Positions 52,109 through 60,209 of a stretch of DNA of 64,000 nt are shown here, piece after piece. Every line of letters begins with the position of its first letter. Position 1 is the stretch's first letter. The DNA is from Streptomyces sp. JH14 (GTDB lineage: Bacteria; Actinomycetota; Actinomycetes; Streptomycetales; Streptomycetaceae). Location of the stretch: contig NZ_JAJNEL010000001.1 in the NCBI RefSeq assembly GCF_029428675.1, positions 4,030,001 to 4,094,000 of the forward strand, given 5' to 3'. The notes under the pieces are model-generated. The model had not been told where the DNA came from. It saw nothing but the letters and a program-made list of their open reading frames with translations, and did no database searches. The position numbers and the translations under genes are program-made.

Positions 52109-52959
52109 CCCCCGCTCTCAGCTGCACCGGTCTGAGCTACTCCTTCGGCACCTCGAAGGCCGTCGACGGCCTCGACCTGCTGGTCCACCCCGGTGAGGTG
52201 TTCGGCCTCCTCGGGCCCAACGGTGCGGGCAAGACGACCACCATGCGTGCGATCACCACCCTGCTGCCCGTACCGGCCGGGGTCATCGAGGTATTCGGCC
52301 ATGACGCCGCCCGGCAGAAGATGGCCGTACGGCGCCTGCTCGGTTACGTACCGCAGCAGCTGTCCGCCGACGCTGCTCTCACCGGCCGGGAGAACGTCTC
52401 CCTCTTCGCCCGTGTCTTCGACGTGCCCCGCCGGCAGCGCGCGGCCCGCGTCGGGCAGGCGCTGGACGCGGTCGGTCTCGGCCCGCAGGCGCACCGGCTC
52501 GCCGCCACGTACTCCGGTGGCATGGTGAGGCGACTCGAACTCGCCCAGGCCCTGGTCAGCGCGCCGCGCCTGATGATCCTGGACGAGCCGACCATCGGCC
52601 TGGACCCGATCGCGCGCGACAGCGTCTGGGACCGCATCACCGAGATCCGTACCGGCACCGGGATGACCGTGCTGGTCACCACCCACTCCATGGACGAGGC
52701 CGACCAGCGCTGCGACCGGATTGCGCTCATGCACCTCGGCAGACTCCGCGCGCTCGGCACGCCGGCCCAGCTGAAGAGCGAACTCGTCGCCCACCGCCGG
52801 AAGTCCGGTGAGACCGGCCTGCCGCCGCCGACCCTGGAGGACGTCTTCCGGTACCACTCCGGAAGCGGCCTGGGCGACCCCGGCCCCGGATCCGCCGATG
52901 AGAAGGGAGCGTTCCGAGATGTCCGCCGTACCCGTCGCACCGCACACCGCCTCGGCTGA
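52105..52959 (+). CDS. ABC transporter ATP-binding protein (drug exporter type)
   Basis: A 284-residue ABC ATPase. Walker A is GPNGAGKTTTMRAIT, the signature is YSGGMVRRLELAQALV, Walker B is LMILDEPTIGLDPIARD, and the switch His is in TTHSMDEADQRCD. This matches the DrrA/CcmA-like daunorubicin-resistance class. It overlaps the MarR gene by 4 bp and the permease gene by 41 bp. The last 25 residues, beyond GSGLGDPGPGS, are probably an unstructured tail and lie over the permease start. Confidence 0.87.
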   Translation: MTPALSCTGLSYSFGTSKAVDGLDLLVHPGEVFGLLGPNGAGKTTTMRAITTLLPVPAGVIEVFGHDAARQKMAVRRLLGYVPQQLSADAALTGRENVSLFARVFDVPRRQRAARVGQALDAVGLGPQAHRLAATYSGGMVRRLELAQALVSAPRLMILDEPTIGLDPIARDSVWDRITEIRTGTGMTVLVTTHSMDEADQRCDRIALMHLGRLRALGTPAQLKSELVAHRRKSGETGLPPPTLEDVFRYHSGSGLGDPGPGSADEKGAFRDVRRTRRTAHRLG

Positions 52960-53782
52960 ACCGGCCTCGCCCGACCAGCGGTTCGCTCTCCTGCGGGACC
53001 CGCCGCCGCCCCGCACCGGCTGGCGCGTCGTCCCGGCGCGCGTCACCGCGATGTGCGTCGTCGAAATGCAGAAGCTGCGCCACGACCGCACCGAGATCTA
53101 CACCCGCGCCGTGCAGCCCGCGCTCTGGCTGCTGATCTTCGGCGTGACGTTCTCCCGCATCCACGCGATTCCCACCGGCGGCGTCCCCTATCTCGACTTC
53201 CTGGCGCCCGGCATCATCGCCCAGTCCGCCATGTTCATCGCGATCTTCTACGGCATCATGATCATCTGGGAGCGGGACTCGGGCGTCCTCACCAAACTCA
53301 TGGTCACTCCGACGCCGCGGACCGCCCTGGTGACCGGTAAGGCCTTCGCCGCCGGGGTGAAAGCCGTGATCCAGGCGGCGGTCGTCATCGTGATCGCCGC
53401 CGTGATCGGGGTCGGCATGACCTGGAACCCGCTGCGCCTGCTCGGCGTGGTCGTGGTGGTCGTCCTCGCGTCGGCGTTCTTCTCCTGCCTGTCGATGTCG
53501 ATCGCCGGGATCGTTCTGACCCGCGACCGCCTGATGGGCATCGGCCAGGCCATCACCATGCCGCTGTTCTTCGCCTCCAACGCGCTCTACCCGGTCGCCG
53601 TGATGCCCGGCTGGCTCCAGGCCGTCAGCAGGGTGAACCCGCTCAGTTACGAGGTGGACGCCCTGCGCGGCCTGCTCATCGGTACGCCGGCCCACCTCGG
53701 CCTCGACCTGGCGGTCCTCGCCTTCGCCGCACTGGCCGGCATCGTCGCCGCGGGTTCCCTGCTTCCCCGACTGGCCCGCTGA
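52919..53782 (+). CDS. ABC-2-type transporter permease
   Basis: A 287-residue membrane protein with six helices of the ABC-2 type: RAVQPALWLLIFGVTFSRIH at the first, then LDFLAPGIIAQSAMFIAIFY, GIGQAITMPLFFASNALYPV and a final VLAFAALAGIVAAGSLLP. A cytoplasmic N-terminus of about 40 residues precedes them. It works with the preceding ATPase as a drug-type exporter. ATG 52919 has AAGGGAG about nine bases upstream and lies inside the end of the ATPase gene. Confidence 0.86.
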   Translation: MSAVPVAPHTASAEPASPDQRFALLRDPPPPRTGWRVVPARVTAMCVVEMQKLRHDRTEIYTRAVQPALWLLIFGVTFSRIHAIPTGGVPYLDFLAPGIIAQSAMFIAIFYGIMIIWERDSGVLTKLMVTPTPRTALVTGKAFAAGVKAVIQAAVVIVIAAVIGVGMTWNPLRLLGVVVVVVLASAFFSCLSMSIAGIVLTRDRLMGIGQAITMPLFFASNALYPVAVMPGWLQAVSRVNPLSYEVDALRGLLIGTPAHLGLDLAVLAFAALAGIVAAGSLLPRLAR

Positions 53783-53811
53783 CCACGTCGTACGTGGGCT
53801 ACGTTCTCGGC

Positions 53812-54090
53812 ATGGCCGACACCGATCCACTGGTTCCTGTGCTTGCCGGGCTGGTCGTCGACAGTCTGTGGTTCCTCGACAGCTGCGGCGACGACGAGGT
53901 GGACCCCGACTCCGCGGTGAAGATGGCGGAGAGCCTGACCCGGGTGCTCACGCAACTGCCCTCCGAACAGCTCGACCGGTTCCTGCAGGTGCTCGGGGAT
54001 CTCGCCGAAGCCGAACCGGATCCGGGGCGGCGGGAGTTCCTGGCGTCGCTCCCCTTCGCCTGCGGCCTGGTCGAGGAACCGGAGAGCTGA
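53812..54090 (+). CDS. Small acidic conserved hypothetical protein
   Basis: A 92-residue soluble, acidic, helical protein with DSLWFLDSCGDDEVDPDSAVKMAES and LDRFLQVLGDLAEAE segments. No family is recognised. It follows the ABC exporter permease by 29 bp on the same strand and may ride the same transcript, but is convergent with the TPR gene 18 bp beyond its stop. Confidence 0.62.
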   Translation: MADTDPLVPVLAGLVVDSLWFLDSCGDDEVDPDSAVKMAESLTRVLTQLPSEQLDRFLQVLGDLAEAEPDPGRREFLASLPFACGLVEEPES

Positions 54091-54108
54091 CGCCCCCGCG
54101 CGTCGCCG

Positions 54109-55173
54109 CTACCGCGTGCGCGGCCGGTCGAACCAGATCGTCAGCAGCGTCGGCCCGAGCCCCACCCAGAACACCACCTGCGGGACCCCCCGGTCCGTCC
54201 ACGGGACCGCGACGATCGCCACCGCGCAGAGCGTCCCCAGCACCGCCTGCGCCAGCACCAGCCGCGCCCAGAACATCCGCCGCACCAGCGACCGCACGCT
54301 CAGCCGCACCCCCGCCCGCAGCTTCCGGTACCGCCGCCACGCGCCGAACGCCCAGATCACGCCGATCAGTGCCAGCGCGTACAGCCGGGTGCCGAGCGGC
54401 AGCGGCAGCCCGGGGCCGTCCCCGTCGGACGGGAACAGATCGATCGCCCCGCCGGCCAGCACCAGACTCAGCACGGCCAGCCACCGGGTGCCGCGCAGCA
54501 TCTGGAACACCGCACGGTCCAGCCCCATGCGCATCCGGTCCGAGGCCGGGTCGGCGGCGAGCGCCGACGCGTACACCTCCGCCTGCTTCTTCGGCCGCAC
54601 CCCGGGCGCCCGGGCCTGTCTGTCCGCGTGTTCCTGCAGCGCCCACGCGTCGGTGGGGTCGATCCGCAGGGTCTCGCGCACCGCCAGAGCGGTGATGTCG
54701 CCCCGGCCGTTGAGCAGTGAGGCCTTCCACAGCGCGTAGTACGCCGCCGTCTCCTCCGGCCCCAGCCTGACCGCCTCCTGCGCCGCCTCCAGCACCTCGG
54801 GCCAGCGCGGCTGCCAGGCACCGAGCGCCTCGGCGAGCGCGACGTGCGACTGCCACATGAGCGGGGCGAGCCGCACCGCCTCCTGCGCCGCCGCGAGCGA
54901 CTCGTCCGGCCGTGTCGTCCGGCGCATCCCGTAGGTCCGTACGATCAGCGCGTCGACGTACTCCGGGTCGATCGCCAGCGCCGCCCCGGTCGCCTCGACG
55001 ACCTTGTCGTACTCCTTGACCCGCAGATGGCAGCGGGCCAGCTTCGCCCAGGCGCGGACGTCCTCGGGGTCCTGGGCCAGCCGCCTCGCCAGCAGTTCCT
55101 TCGCCTCGTCGACGCGGTCGAGCGAGAGCAGCGCGGACGCCTGCTCGGTGAGGTCCTGCCCCGTCGTGCTCAC
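54109..55173 (-). CDS. TPR protein with C-terminal membrane domain
   Basis: A 354-residue protein. The N-terminal 200 residues contain about five tetratricopeptide-like repeats, for example LLSLDRVDEAKELLARRLAQDPED and EYDKVVEATGAALAIDPEYV. The C-terminal 130 residues have about four membrane helices: RWLAVLSLVLAGGAID, RLYALALIGVIWAFGAW, LVLAQAVLGTLCAVAIVAV and VVFWVGLGPTLLTIWF. It is a membrane-tethered protein-interaction platform. Its GTG overlaps the stop of the AAA+ ATPase gene by 4 bp, so the two should be made together and may form a complex. Confidence 0.78.
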   Translation of the reverse strand: MSTTGQDLTEQASALLSLDRVDEAKELLARRLAQDPEDVRAWAKLARCHLRVKEYDKVVEATGAALAIDPEYVDALIVRTYGMRRTTRPDESLAAAQEAVRLAPLMWQSHVALAEALGAWQPRWPEVLEAAQEAVRLGPEETAAYYALWKASLLNGRGDITALAVRETLRIDPTDAWALQEHADRQARAPGVRPKKQAEVYASALAADPASDRMRMGLDRAVFQMLRGTRWLAVLSLVLAGGAIDLFPSDGDGPGLPLPLGTRLYALALIGVIWAFGAWRRYRKLRAGVRLSVRSLVRRMFWARLVLAQAVLGTLCAVAIVAVPWTDRGVPQVVFWVGLGPTLLTIWFDRPRTR

Positions 55174-56414
55174 AGCTTGCGCTTCCTCTTCAGGTAGGCG
55201 AGCAACTCGTCGTACATGCCGCCCTCGTTGGCGAACATCGCCACATTGCGCGCCGAGGCGAACCACGGGTCGGTGGACGGCCGCACCTCCTTCGCCGCGG
55301 CCAGCAGGTCCTTCATGTTGATCATCCGGACCGTGCCGGTACGCGTCGAGTCGAGCAGCGCCCGCTCCGAAGCGGACTCGCAGAGATGCGCCAGGTCCGC
55401 GCCGGACAGATCCTCGGTGACCTTGACCAGCTTGCCCAGGTCGACGGATTCGATCGGCCGGTCGCGCAGGTGGTAGCGGAGGATCGCCTCGCGCGCGGGG
55501 GCGTCCGGCGGCAGCACGAGCAGGGTGCGGTCGAGGCGGCCGGGGCGGCGGAGCGCGATGTCGACGTCCCAGGGGACATTGGTCGCGGCGAGCACGAACA
55601 CGCCTTCGTTCGCCCCGTCCACGCCGTCGAGTTCGGTGAGCAACTGGTTGACGGTGTTGCGCATGCCGCCGTGGTGCATACGGCTCCGCTTGGCGCCCAG
55701 CGCGTCGACCTCGTCGAGGAACAGCACGCACGGGGCCTGGCGGCGGGCTGTCTCGAAGACCTCGTGCATGTTGCGCTCGGAGTTGCCCATCCACATGTCG
55801 AGCACGTCGTTGATCGACACGGACATGAAGCTCGCCCCGAGCTCACCCGCGACGGCCCGCGCGATGAACGTCTTGCCGCAGCCGGGCGGCCCGTACATCA
55901 ACAGCCCGCCGCGCAGGCTCTTTCCGTACAGCCTGCCCAGTTCGGGGTTGCGCATGGGAGCGAGGAACGCGGCTTCGAGACGGTCCTTGATCTCTTGCAT
56001 GCCGCCGACGTCGGCGAGCGTGACGGAACCGGGAGTGTCGACCTCCCAGACCGCGGCGTCATCGGAGTCGCCCTGGCCGGCGACGGGGACGGGAGCCTCG
56101 GGCGTGACGAAGCGCGGCGGTACGGCGTCCTTGACCTGGTCCTCGGCGGCACGCCAGTCGAACCCCGTCGGAGCGGGGGCCGCCGGCGCCTCGGGAGCCT
56201 CGGGTGCGGGCATCCCCATCGCCCGGACCATGAGCGCTCGCGCACCGGCGTCGCCCGGCGCATGCTGCAGCGCGACGGCGGCTTCGCTGACGGCCGCGTC
56301 GCTCAGCCCCTCACCGAGCAGCAATTCGGCTAGATGGAGCCGGAGCGGTACGTCGGTGGGCGCCGCGGCAACAGCGGTACGCAGGCTCTGGATCAGGGGC
56401 GACTCATGGGACAT
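55170..56414 (-). CDS. AAA+ ATPase with TPR-like N-terminus
   Basis: A 414-residue protein. Residues 1-65 are helical and TPR-like (LRLHLAELLLGEGLSDAAVSEAA), then an Ala/Pro linker, then a classic AAA module: Walker A GPPGCGKTFIARAVAGEL near 172, Walker B VLFLDEVDALGAKRSR, arginine-finger-type RRPGRLDRTLLV, and a C-terminal lid ending LLAYLKRKRKL. It resembles Cdc48/FtsH-type modules without protease or N-domain. It lies between DUF397 and TPR genes, with a 4-bp overlap to the latter. It may be a chaperone acting on membrane substrates through its TPR partner, which is inference. Confidence 0.82.
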   Translation of the reverse strand: MSHESPLIQSLRTAVAAAPTDVPLRLHLAELLLGEGLSDAAVSEAAVALQHAPGDAGARALMVRAMGMPAPEAPEAPAAPAPTGFDWRAAEDQVKDAVPPRFVTPEAPVPVAGQGDSDDAAVWEVDTPGSVTLADVGGMQEIKDRLEAAFLAPMRNPELGRLYGKSLRGGLLMYGPPGCGKTFIARAVAGELGASFMSVSINDVLDMWMGNSERNMHEVFETARRQAPCVLFLDEVDALGAKRSRMHHGGMRNTVNQLLTELDGVDGANEGVFVLAATNVPWDVDIALRRPGRLDRTLLVLPPDAPAREAILRYHLRDRPIESVDLGKLVKVTEDLSGADLAHLCESASERALLDSTRTGTVRMINMKDLLAAAKEVRPSTDPWFASARNVAMFANEGGMYDELLAYLKRKRKL

Positions 56415-56423
56415 GCCTCCACC

Positions 56424-56606
56424 CTATTGAGCGGTGGCATACCCCAGGAAGGCGGTCCAGGCGGCGCGGGAGAGGGCGAGAGCGGGGACGGTGACGTCCT
56501 TGGAGTCGCGGACGTGGACGGTGCGGGGGCGGGTGGCGACCTCGACGCAGTTGCCGCTCTGATCGCCGCTGTAGCTGCTCTTGAACCAGTTGAGGTCGGT
56601 GCTCAT
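56424..56606 (-). CDS. DUF397 domain protein
   Basis: A 60-residue protein starting LNWFKSSYSGDQSGNCVEVA and ending with VHVRDSKDVTVPALALSRAAWTAF, the DUF397 signature. In streptomycetes these small proteins are paired with WhiJ-like HTH regulators and probably modulate them. Its ATG overlaps the HTH gene's stop in ATGA, and the AAA+ gene starts 9 bp after its stop. Confidence 0.88.
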   Translation of the reverse strand: MSTDLNWFKSSYSGDQSGNCVEVATRPRTVHVRDSKDVTVPALALSRAAWTAFLGYATAQ

Positions 56607-57415
56607 TCTTCCCCTGCCACCTCTTCGATCAGCTTCATGGACGCTTCCGGGCTGAGCGCCTGCGCCCGCAGAATCCCATACTTTCCGAACAGGTTGCCCA
56701 GGTCAGGCTGTTCGGTGATGAAGAAGCTGCCGCTTTGTCCTTCGATATAGGCGAGGCGGCTCCGTTCAGCCGTCTCCAGCAGGACGAAGGGACCGTTGAG
56801 TCCCGCGTGGCTGATCCGCTCCGGTGCCATCACTTGTATCTGTACGTTCCGCAGCTGCGCCACATCGAGGATGTGGCGCAGCTGCCTTTTGCGTGTCTGA
56901 TGGCCCCCGATGGGCCGCGTGAGCGGGTGCAGCTCCAGGACGAAGCCGATGTCTGCGACCGGTCTGCGGGCGAGCAGCTCCTGCCGTTTCAAACGGGCTG
57001 CGACCCGCCCTTCGATCTCTTCATCGTCGAGAGACGGATGGTGGTTGGTGAAGACCGCGCGGGCGTACTCCTCCGTCTGAAGCAGGCCAGGGACCACATG
57101 CGTCTCGTACTCGTGCCTGGCCGACGCTTTCGCCTCTTCAGTGGCGAACGGCTCGAACCACGAGGCCAAGTGGCTGAACGTCAGCTCTGCTCCCGCCGCA
57201 TTCAGTGCACCTTGTGCACCCAGCGCCTCGTCCGCCCGCGCGATGAAGTTTCCCCTCGGCGGCCGTTGCCCCCGCTCCACCATCGCCACCTGCGATTTCG
57301 AGAAGCCGATCTTCAGACCCAGGACCTCCTGCGACAGTCCCGCCTGTTCCCGGTAGAAGCGCAACAACGTCCCGAACATCTGGGCGGTGCCGCCCCCTTG
57401 GCCGCCGGAGTGCAC
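56603..57415 (-). CDS. WhiJ-like helix-turn-helix regulator (XRE + DUF5753)
   Basis: A 270-residue protein. Residues 18-75 form an XRE-type helix-turn-helix (LRFYREQAGLSQEVLGLKIGFS, then SQVAMVERGQRPP). The rest is a DUF5753 ligand-like domain with YETHVVPGLLQTEEYARAVF and the C-terminal QSGSFFITEQPDLGNLFGKYG. It pairs with the overlapping DUF397 gene, as in WhiJ-type developmental loci. GTG 57415 has GGAGG six bases upstream and lies inside the first of three phased GTGCAC sites, so strong autoregulation is likely. Confidence 0.88.
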   Translation of the reverse strand: MHSGGQGGGTAQMFGTLLRFYREQAGLSQEVLGLKIGFSKSQVAMVERGQRPPRGNFIARADEALGAQGALNAAGAELTFSHLASWFEPFATEEAKASARHEYETHVVPGLLQTEEYARAVFTNHHPSLDDEEIEGRVAARLKRQELLARRPVADIGFVLELHPLTRPIGGHQTRKRQLRHILDVAQLRNVQIQVMAPERISHAGLNGPFVLLETAERSRLAYIEGQSGSFFITEQPDLGNLFGKYGILRAQALSPEASMKLIEEVAGEE

Positions 57416-57445
57416 AACCCACCTCCCAAGTGCACAACAGTGCAC
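57410..57445. promoter_or_regulatory. Phased GTGCAC operator array at the WhiJ-like start
   Basis: Three GTGCAC hexamers start at 57410, 57430 and 57440, so they are 20 and 10 bp apart, on one face of the helix. Two are extended to GTGCACAAC. The first contains the regulator's start codon. Two more GTGCAC lie inside the gene at 57205 and 57214. Probable binding sites of the WhiJ-like protein. Confidence 0.6.
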
Positions 57446-57490
57446 AGACGCCTTGTGTCCCTGGTCACGGTACGTGTGCGGCCCCACACT

Positions 57491-57507
57491 TTCCGTATGG
57501 AACGGAA
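57491..57507. promoter_or_regulatory. Inverted repeat over the start of the divergent gene
   Basis: TTCCGT-ATGGA-ACGGAA, perfect 6-bp arms, with the ATG at 57497-57499 in the centre. In RNA it would put the start codon in a hairpin loop, so it may act at DNA or at translation level. Confidence 0.45.
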
Positions 57508-57937
57508 AAGTTCACCGGACCCGGCGCCTTCGTGGGTGCCTGCGCGCGGGCATGCTCTTCGCTGTGCGGGTATCCACTTCGATGCCGTACGGATCACCGG
57601 CGTGGCCGGAGAGCAAGTCGCCAGCGAAATCGTTCGGTTCACCGGGTTCGACGCGGGTCCCATCGTGCGCTCGAGGGTGGGGGAGCAGGGCGTGTACTTC
57701 CTGTTGCCGCCGCTGTCCGCGAACGCGCACCACTGGCCGGCAGGGGCGGAAGTGATGAGCCGGGGTGGGCGGACGGCGGCGTTCGTCGGGGTGCCCGCAC
57801 TGCGGGGACCGACCTGGCCGCTGGACTGGCGCTCGCTGCCGACCACCTCTACGCCGTTCGTGGATGCGGTGTTGCTGCACGGGCTGACGGTGGACGTTCT
57901 GGCGGAGGGGACGGGTGGGCGCCCTGCCGGCTCCTGA
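57497..57937 (+). CDS. Hypothetical protein divergent from the WhiJ-like regulator
   Basis: A 146-residue soluble protein starting MERKSSPDPAPSWVPARGHAL, with CAGIHFDAVRITGVAGEQVA and PIVRSRVGEQGVYFLLPPLSANAHHWPAG. Similar proteins accompany XRE-DUF397 loci in streptomycetes, and the HFDAVRI segment recalls the N-terminal part of bifunctional primase-polymerase-like proteins, a weak resemblance. No catalytic motif is evident. It shares an 81-bp divergent spacer with the regulator. Confidence 0.62.
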   Translation: MERKSSPDPAPSWVPARGHALRCAGIHFDAVRITGVAGEQVASEIVRFTGFDAGPIVRSRVGEQGVYFLLPPLSANAHHWPAGAEVMSRGGRTAAFVGVPALRGPTWPLDWRSLPTTSTPFVDAVLLHGLTVDVLAEGTGGRPAGS

Positions 57938-58141
57938 CCGGATCGGCCTCCCGCTTCTTCCCTGCCGCCACCGGCCCTGTCGGCATCACGACTCCCGATG
58001 GCGAGATGTGCCGCCGAGTGGTCGCCGAACCGACTGCTCGGCGACCGGGGTGCGGTGCGTCCGGCAGGGTGGGCGCCGACGGCCCGTCCTTGGATAGGGT
58101 GCCGTCTCGTCGGTGATGTTCCACGGGGGAGACGTGAATTG

Positions 58142-59941
58142 ATGAGTAGTCAGCACCCGGCCCGGGGGAGTTCTTCCCAGGTCTTCCAGCCGCTCGCGGC
58201 GGACGATCCGACCACCATCGGCGGATACCGGCTTGCCGCCAAGCTCGGCGCGGGCGGCATGGGCAAGGTGTATCTGTCGTACACACCCGGTGGGCGGCCC
58301 GTGGCCATCAAGGTGATCCGCCCCGAATTCGGCGAGGATGCCGAGTTCCGGCGCCGGTTCGCCCAGGAAGTGCAGTCCGCGCAGCGGGTGCAGGGGCTGT
58401 TCACCGCACCTGTCATCGACGCCGACACCGACGGGGCGCAGCCCTGGCTGGCCACCGCGTATGTGCCGGGCCCCTCGCTCGCCGACGCGGTCGTCGCCCA
58501 TGGGGCGCTGCCCGTCGACACGGTGCTGCTGCTGATCGCGGGCATGGCCGAGGCTCTGCACGTCATCCACGGCGCGGGCATCGTGCACCGTGATCTCAAG
58601 CCGTCCAATGTGCTGCTCGCCGCCGACGGGCCCCGCGTCATCGATTTCGGTATCGCGTACGCCGCCGACGCGACCTCGCTCACCGGCAGCGGTGTCACCA
58701 TCGGCACCCCCTCGTTCATGGCCCCCGAGCAGGCCGCCGGGCGCAGGGTGACCGCGGCCACCGACGTCTTCGCGCTCGGTCAGGTCGCGGCGTACGCGGC
58801 GACGGGGACACCGGCTTTCGGCGAGGGGACCTCGCACGGCGTGCTCTACCGGATCGTCCATGAGGAGCCGGACCTCAGCGGGGTGCCGGAGCGGCTGTCG
58901 GAGCTGGTCACCCGATGCCTCGCCAAGGATCCCGCGGACAGGCCGTCGATCGCCGAGGTCATCGGGCTCTGCCAGTCCGCGAACGCGGAGACGGTGCTGC
59001 GCCGCCCGGAGGACTGGCTGCCCGGCCCGGTCGCCGCCGACATCACCGTACGGACGGCGGCCCCCGCCCCCGTCCAGACCCCGCCGCCCCCGGCCACCGC
59101 CCCGTCCGCGGCGTACTCGCCCACGACGCCGGTGGCCCCGGCCGCCGCACCCGCGGGCTTCGGCCCGCCCGTGGCGTACCAGCCCCCTCAGCAGCAGTAC
59201 CGGACACCCGCCCAGGCGCAGCCCCACGCCCACGCCCACGCGTACGCCCCGACCCAGGCCTCCGGGTACCCGCAGGCGCGCCCCATGTACCCCGGGCAGC
59301 CCGTCCCGCAGGGTCCCCGGCCGCCGAAGAGCGCGGGCAGGCGGGGAGCGGTCATCGCCCTTGCCGCCGCGCTGGTCTTCGGCGTTGCGGGGGGCGGCAC
59401 CTACCTCCTGCTCAAGGACAAGGGGGAGCAGACGCAGAGCGGCGGTCCGGTGCAGGACGGGCAGGACAAGCAGGGCACGCCGGAGAGCCAGGAGAGCGGC
59501 GGCGGTGAGACGGCCGCATCCACGCCGTCCGTCAAGCCCGCGCCGAAGCCCATCGTCGGCAAGGGCATCAACCTCACGGCCGGCTATCACCTGACGCTCG
59601 GTGACGACAGCCTCCGGCCCGAGAAGGGCGAGGACGGTGGGTACGAACTCTCCTACGACACGGGCGGATACCTCGACGCGGAGAGCGAGGGCGGCAACCT
59701 GGTGCTGCTCGATCCGGCGCAGGAGGGATCGCTCGACACCTGCCTCCAGGAGACCCGCTTCGCCGCGAACATCTATGTGAACACGCTCTCGAAGGGGCGG
59801 CAGATCTGCGTCATCACGGGGACGGGGCACATGGGACTCGTGACCGTGCAGGGTTTCTCGGACCAGGACTCACCCAGTACGTACATGACTCTGGACCTCA
59901 CCGTCTGGCGCAACGCCGTCACCTCCCGCTCGGGCGGCTGA
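58142..59941 (+). CDS. Transmembrane serine/threonine protein kinase
   Basis: A 599-residue Hanks-type kinase. The kinase domain spans about residues 27-285: LGAGGMGKVYLSY loop, VAIKVIRPEF Lys, HRDLKPSNVLL catalytic loop, DFGIAYA, APEQAAG and a final DPADRPSIAEV. A Pro/Ala/Gln-rich linker of about 100 residues follows, then a single membrane helix (GAVIALAAALVFGVAGGGTYLLL, near 400-422) and an extracellular domain of about 175 residues with no recognised PASTA repeats. It signals from an outside stimulus to cytoplasmic targets. TTG 58139 would give better spacing to GGGGGAG; ATG 58142 is chosen. Confidence 0.87.
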   Translation: MSSQHPARGSSSQVFQPLAADDPTTIGGYRLAAKLGAGGMGKVYLSYTPGGRPVAIKVIRPEFGEDAEFRRRFAQEVQSAQRVQGLFTAPVIDADTDGAQPWLATAYVPGPSLADAVVAHGALPVDTVLLLIAGMAEALHVIHGAGIVHRDLKPSNVLLAADGPRVIDFGIAYAADATSLTGSGVTIGTPSFMAPEQAAGRRVTAATDVFALGQVAAYAATGTPAFGEGTSHGVLYRIVHEEPDLSGVPERLSELVTRCLAKDPADRPSIAEVIGLCQSANAETVLRRPEDWLPGPVAADITVRTAAPAPVQTPPPPATAPSAAYSPTTPVAPAAAPAGFGPPVAYQPPQQQYRTPAQAQPHAHAHAYAPTQASGYPQARPMYPGQPVPQGPRPPKSAGRRGAVIALAAALVFGVAGGGTYLLLKDKGEQTQSGGPVQDGQDKQGTPESQESGGGETAASTPSVKPAPKPIVGKGINLTAGYHLTLGDDSLRPEKGEDGGYELSYDTGGYLDAESEGGNLVLLDPAQEGSLDTCLQETRFAANIYVNTLSKGRQICVITGTGHMGLVTVQGFSDQDSPSTYMTLDLTVWRNAVTSRSGG

Positions 59942-60003
59942 GCCGGCGCCCCTCCGGCCGGCCATGTGCCGGCCGGCGCCGGAGGCGGCGTCAACGCTCC
60001 GTC

Positions 60004-60168
60004 GTGTCACGGGAAAGGCCGGCCTGCGGTGACAGCGGTCCGGCCGGTGAACGCAGTTGCGCCGACGAGTTCCTCGCCCACCACGGCCGGCGCCCGCGCC
60101 GGGTCACGCCCGACTGGCTGACGGAGGAGCTGACCCAGCTCTCCCTGACCATGCTCGGAACGCCGTGA
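60004..60168 (+). pseudogene. Possible remnant of a TetR-type regulator C-terminus
   Basis: A 54-codon frame from GTG 60004 to TGA 60168 ends with FLAHHGRRPRRVTPDWLTEEL and then TQLSLTMLGTP, which looks like the last 35 residues of a TetR-family regulator; the DNA-binding part is missing upstream. I read it as a decayed fragment. The resemblance is from memory and the frame could be chance. Confidence 0.3.
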
Positions 60169-60209
60169 GCGCTGAGGTTCCGGCGGATTTCACGCCGGCC
60201 GCGGCGTCG

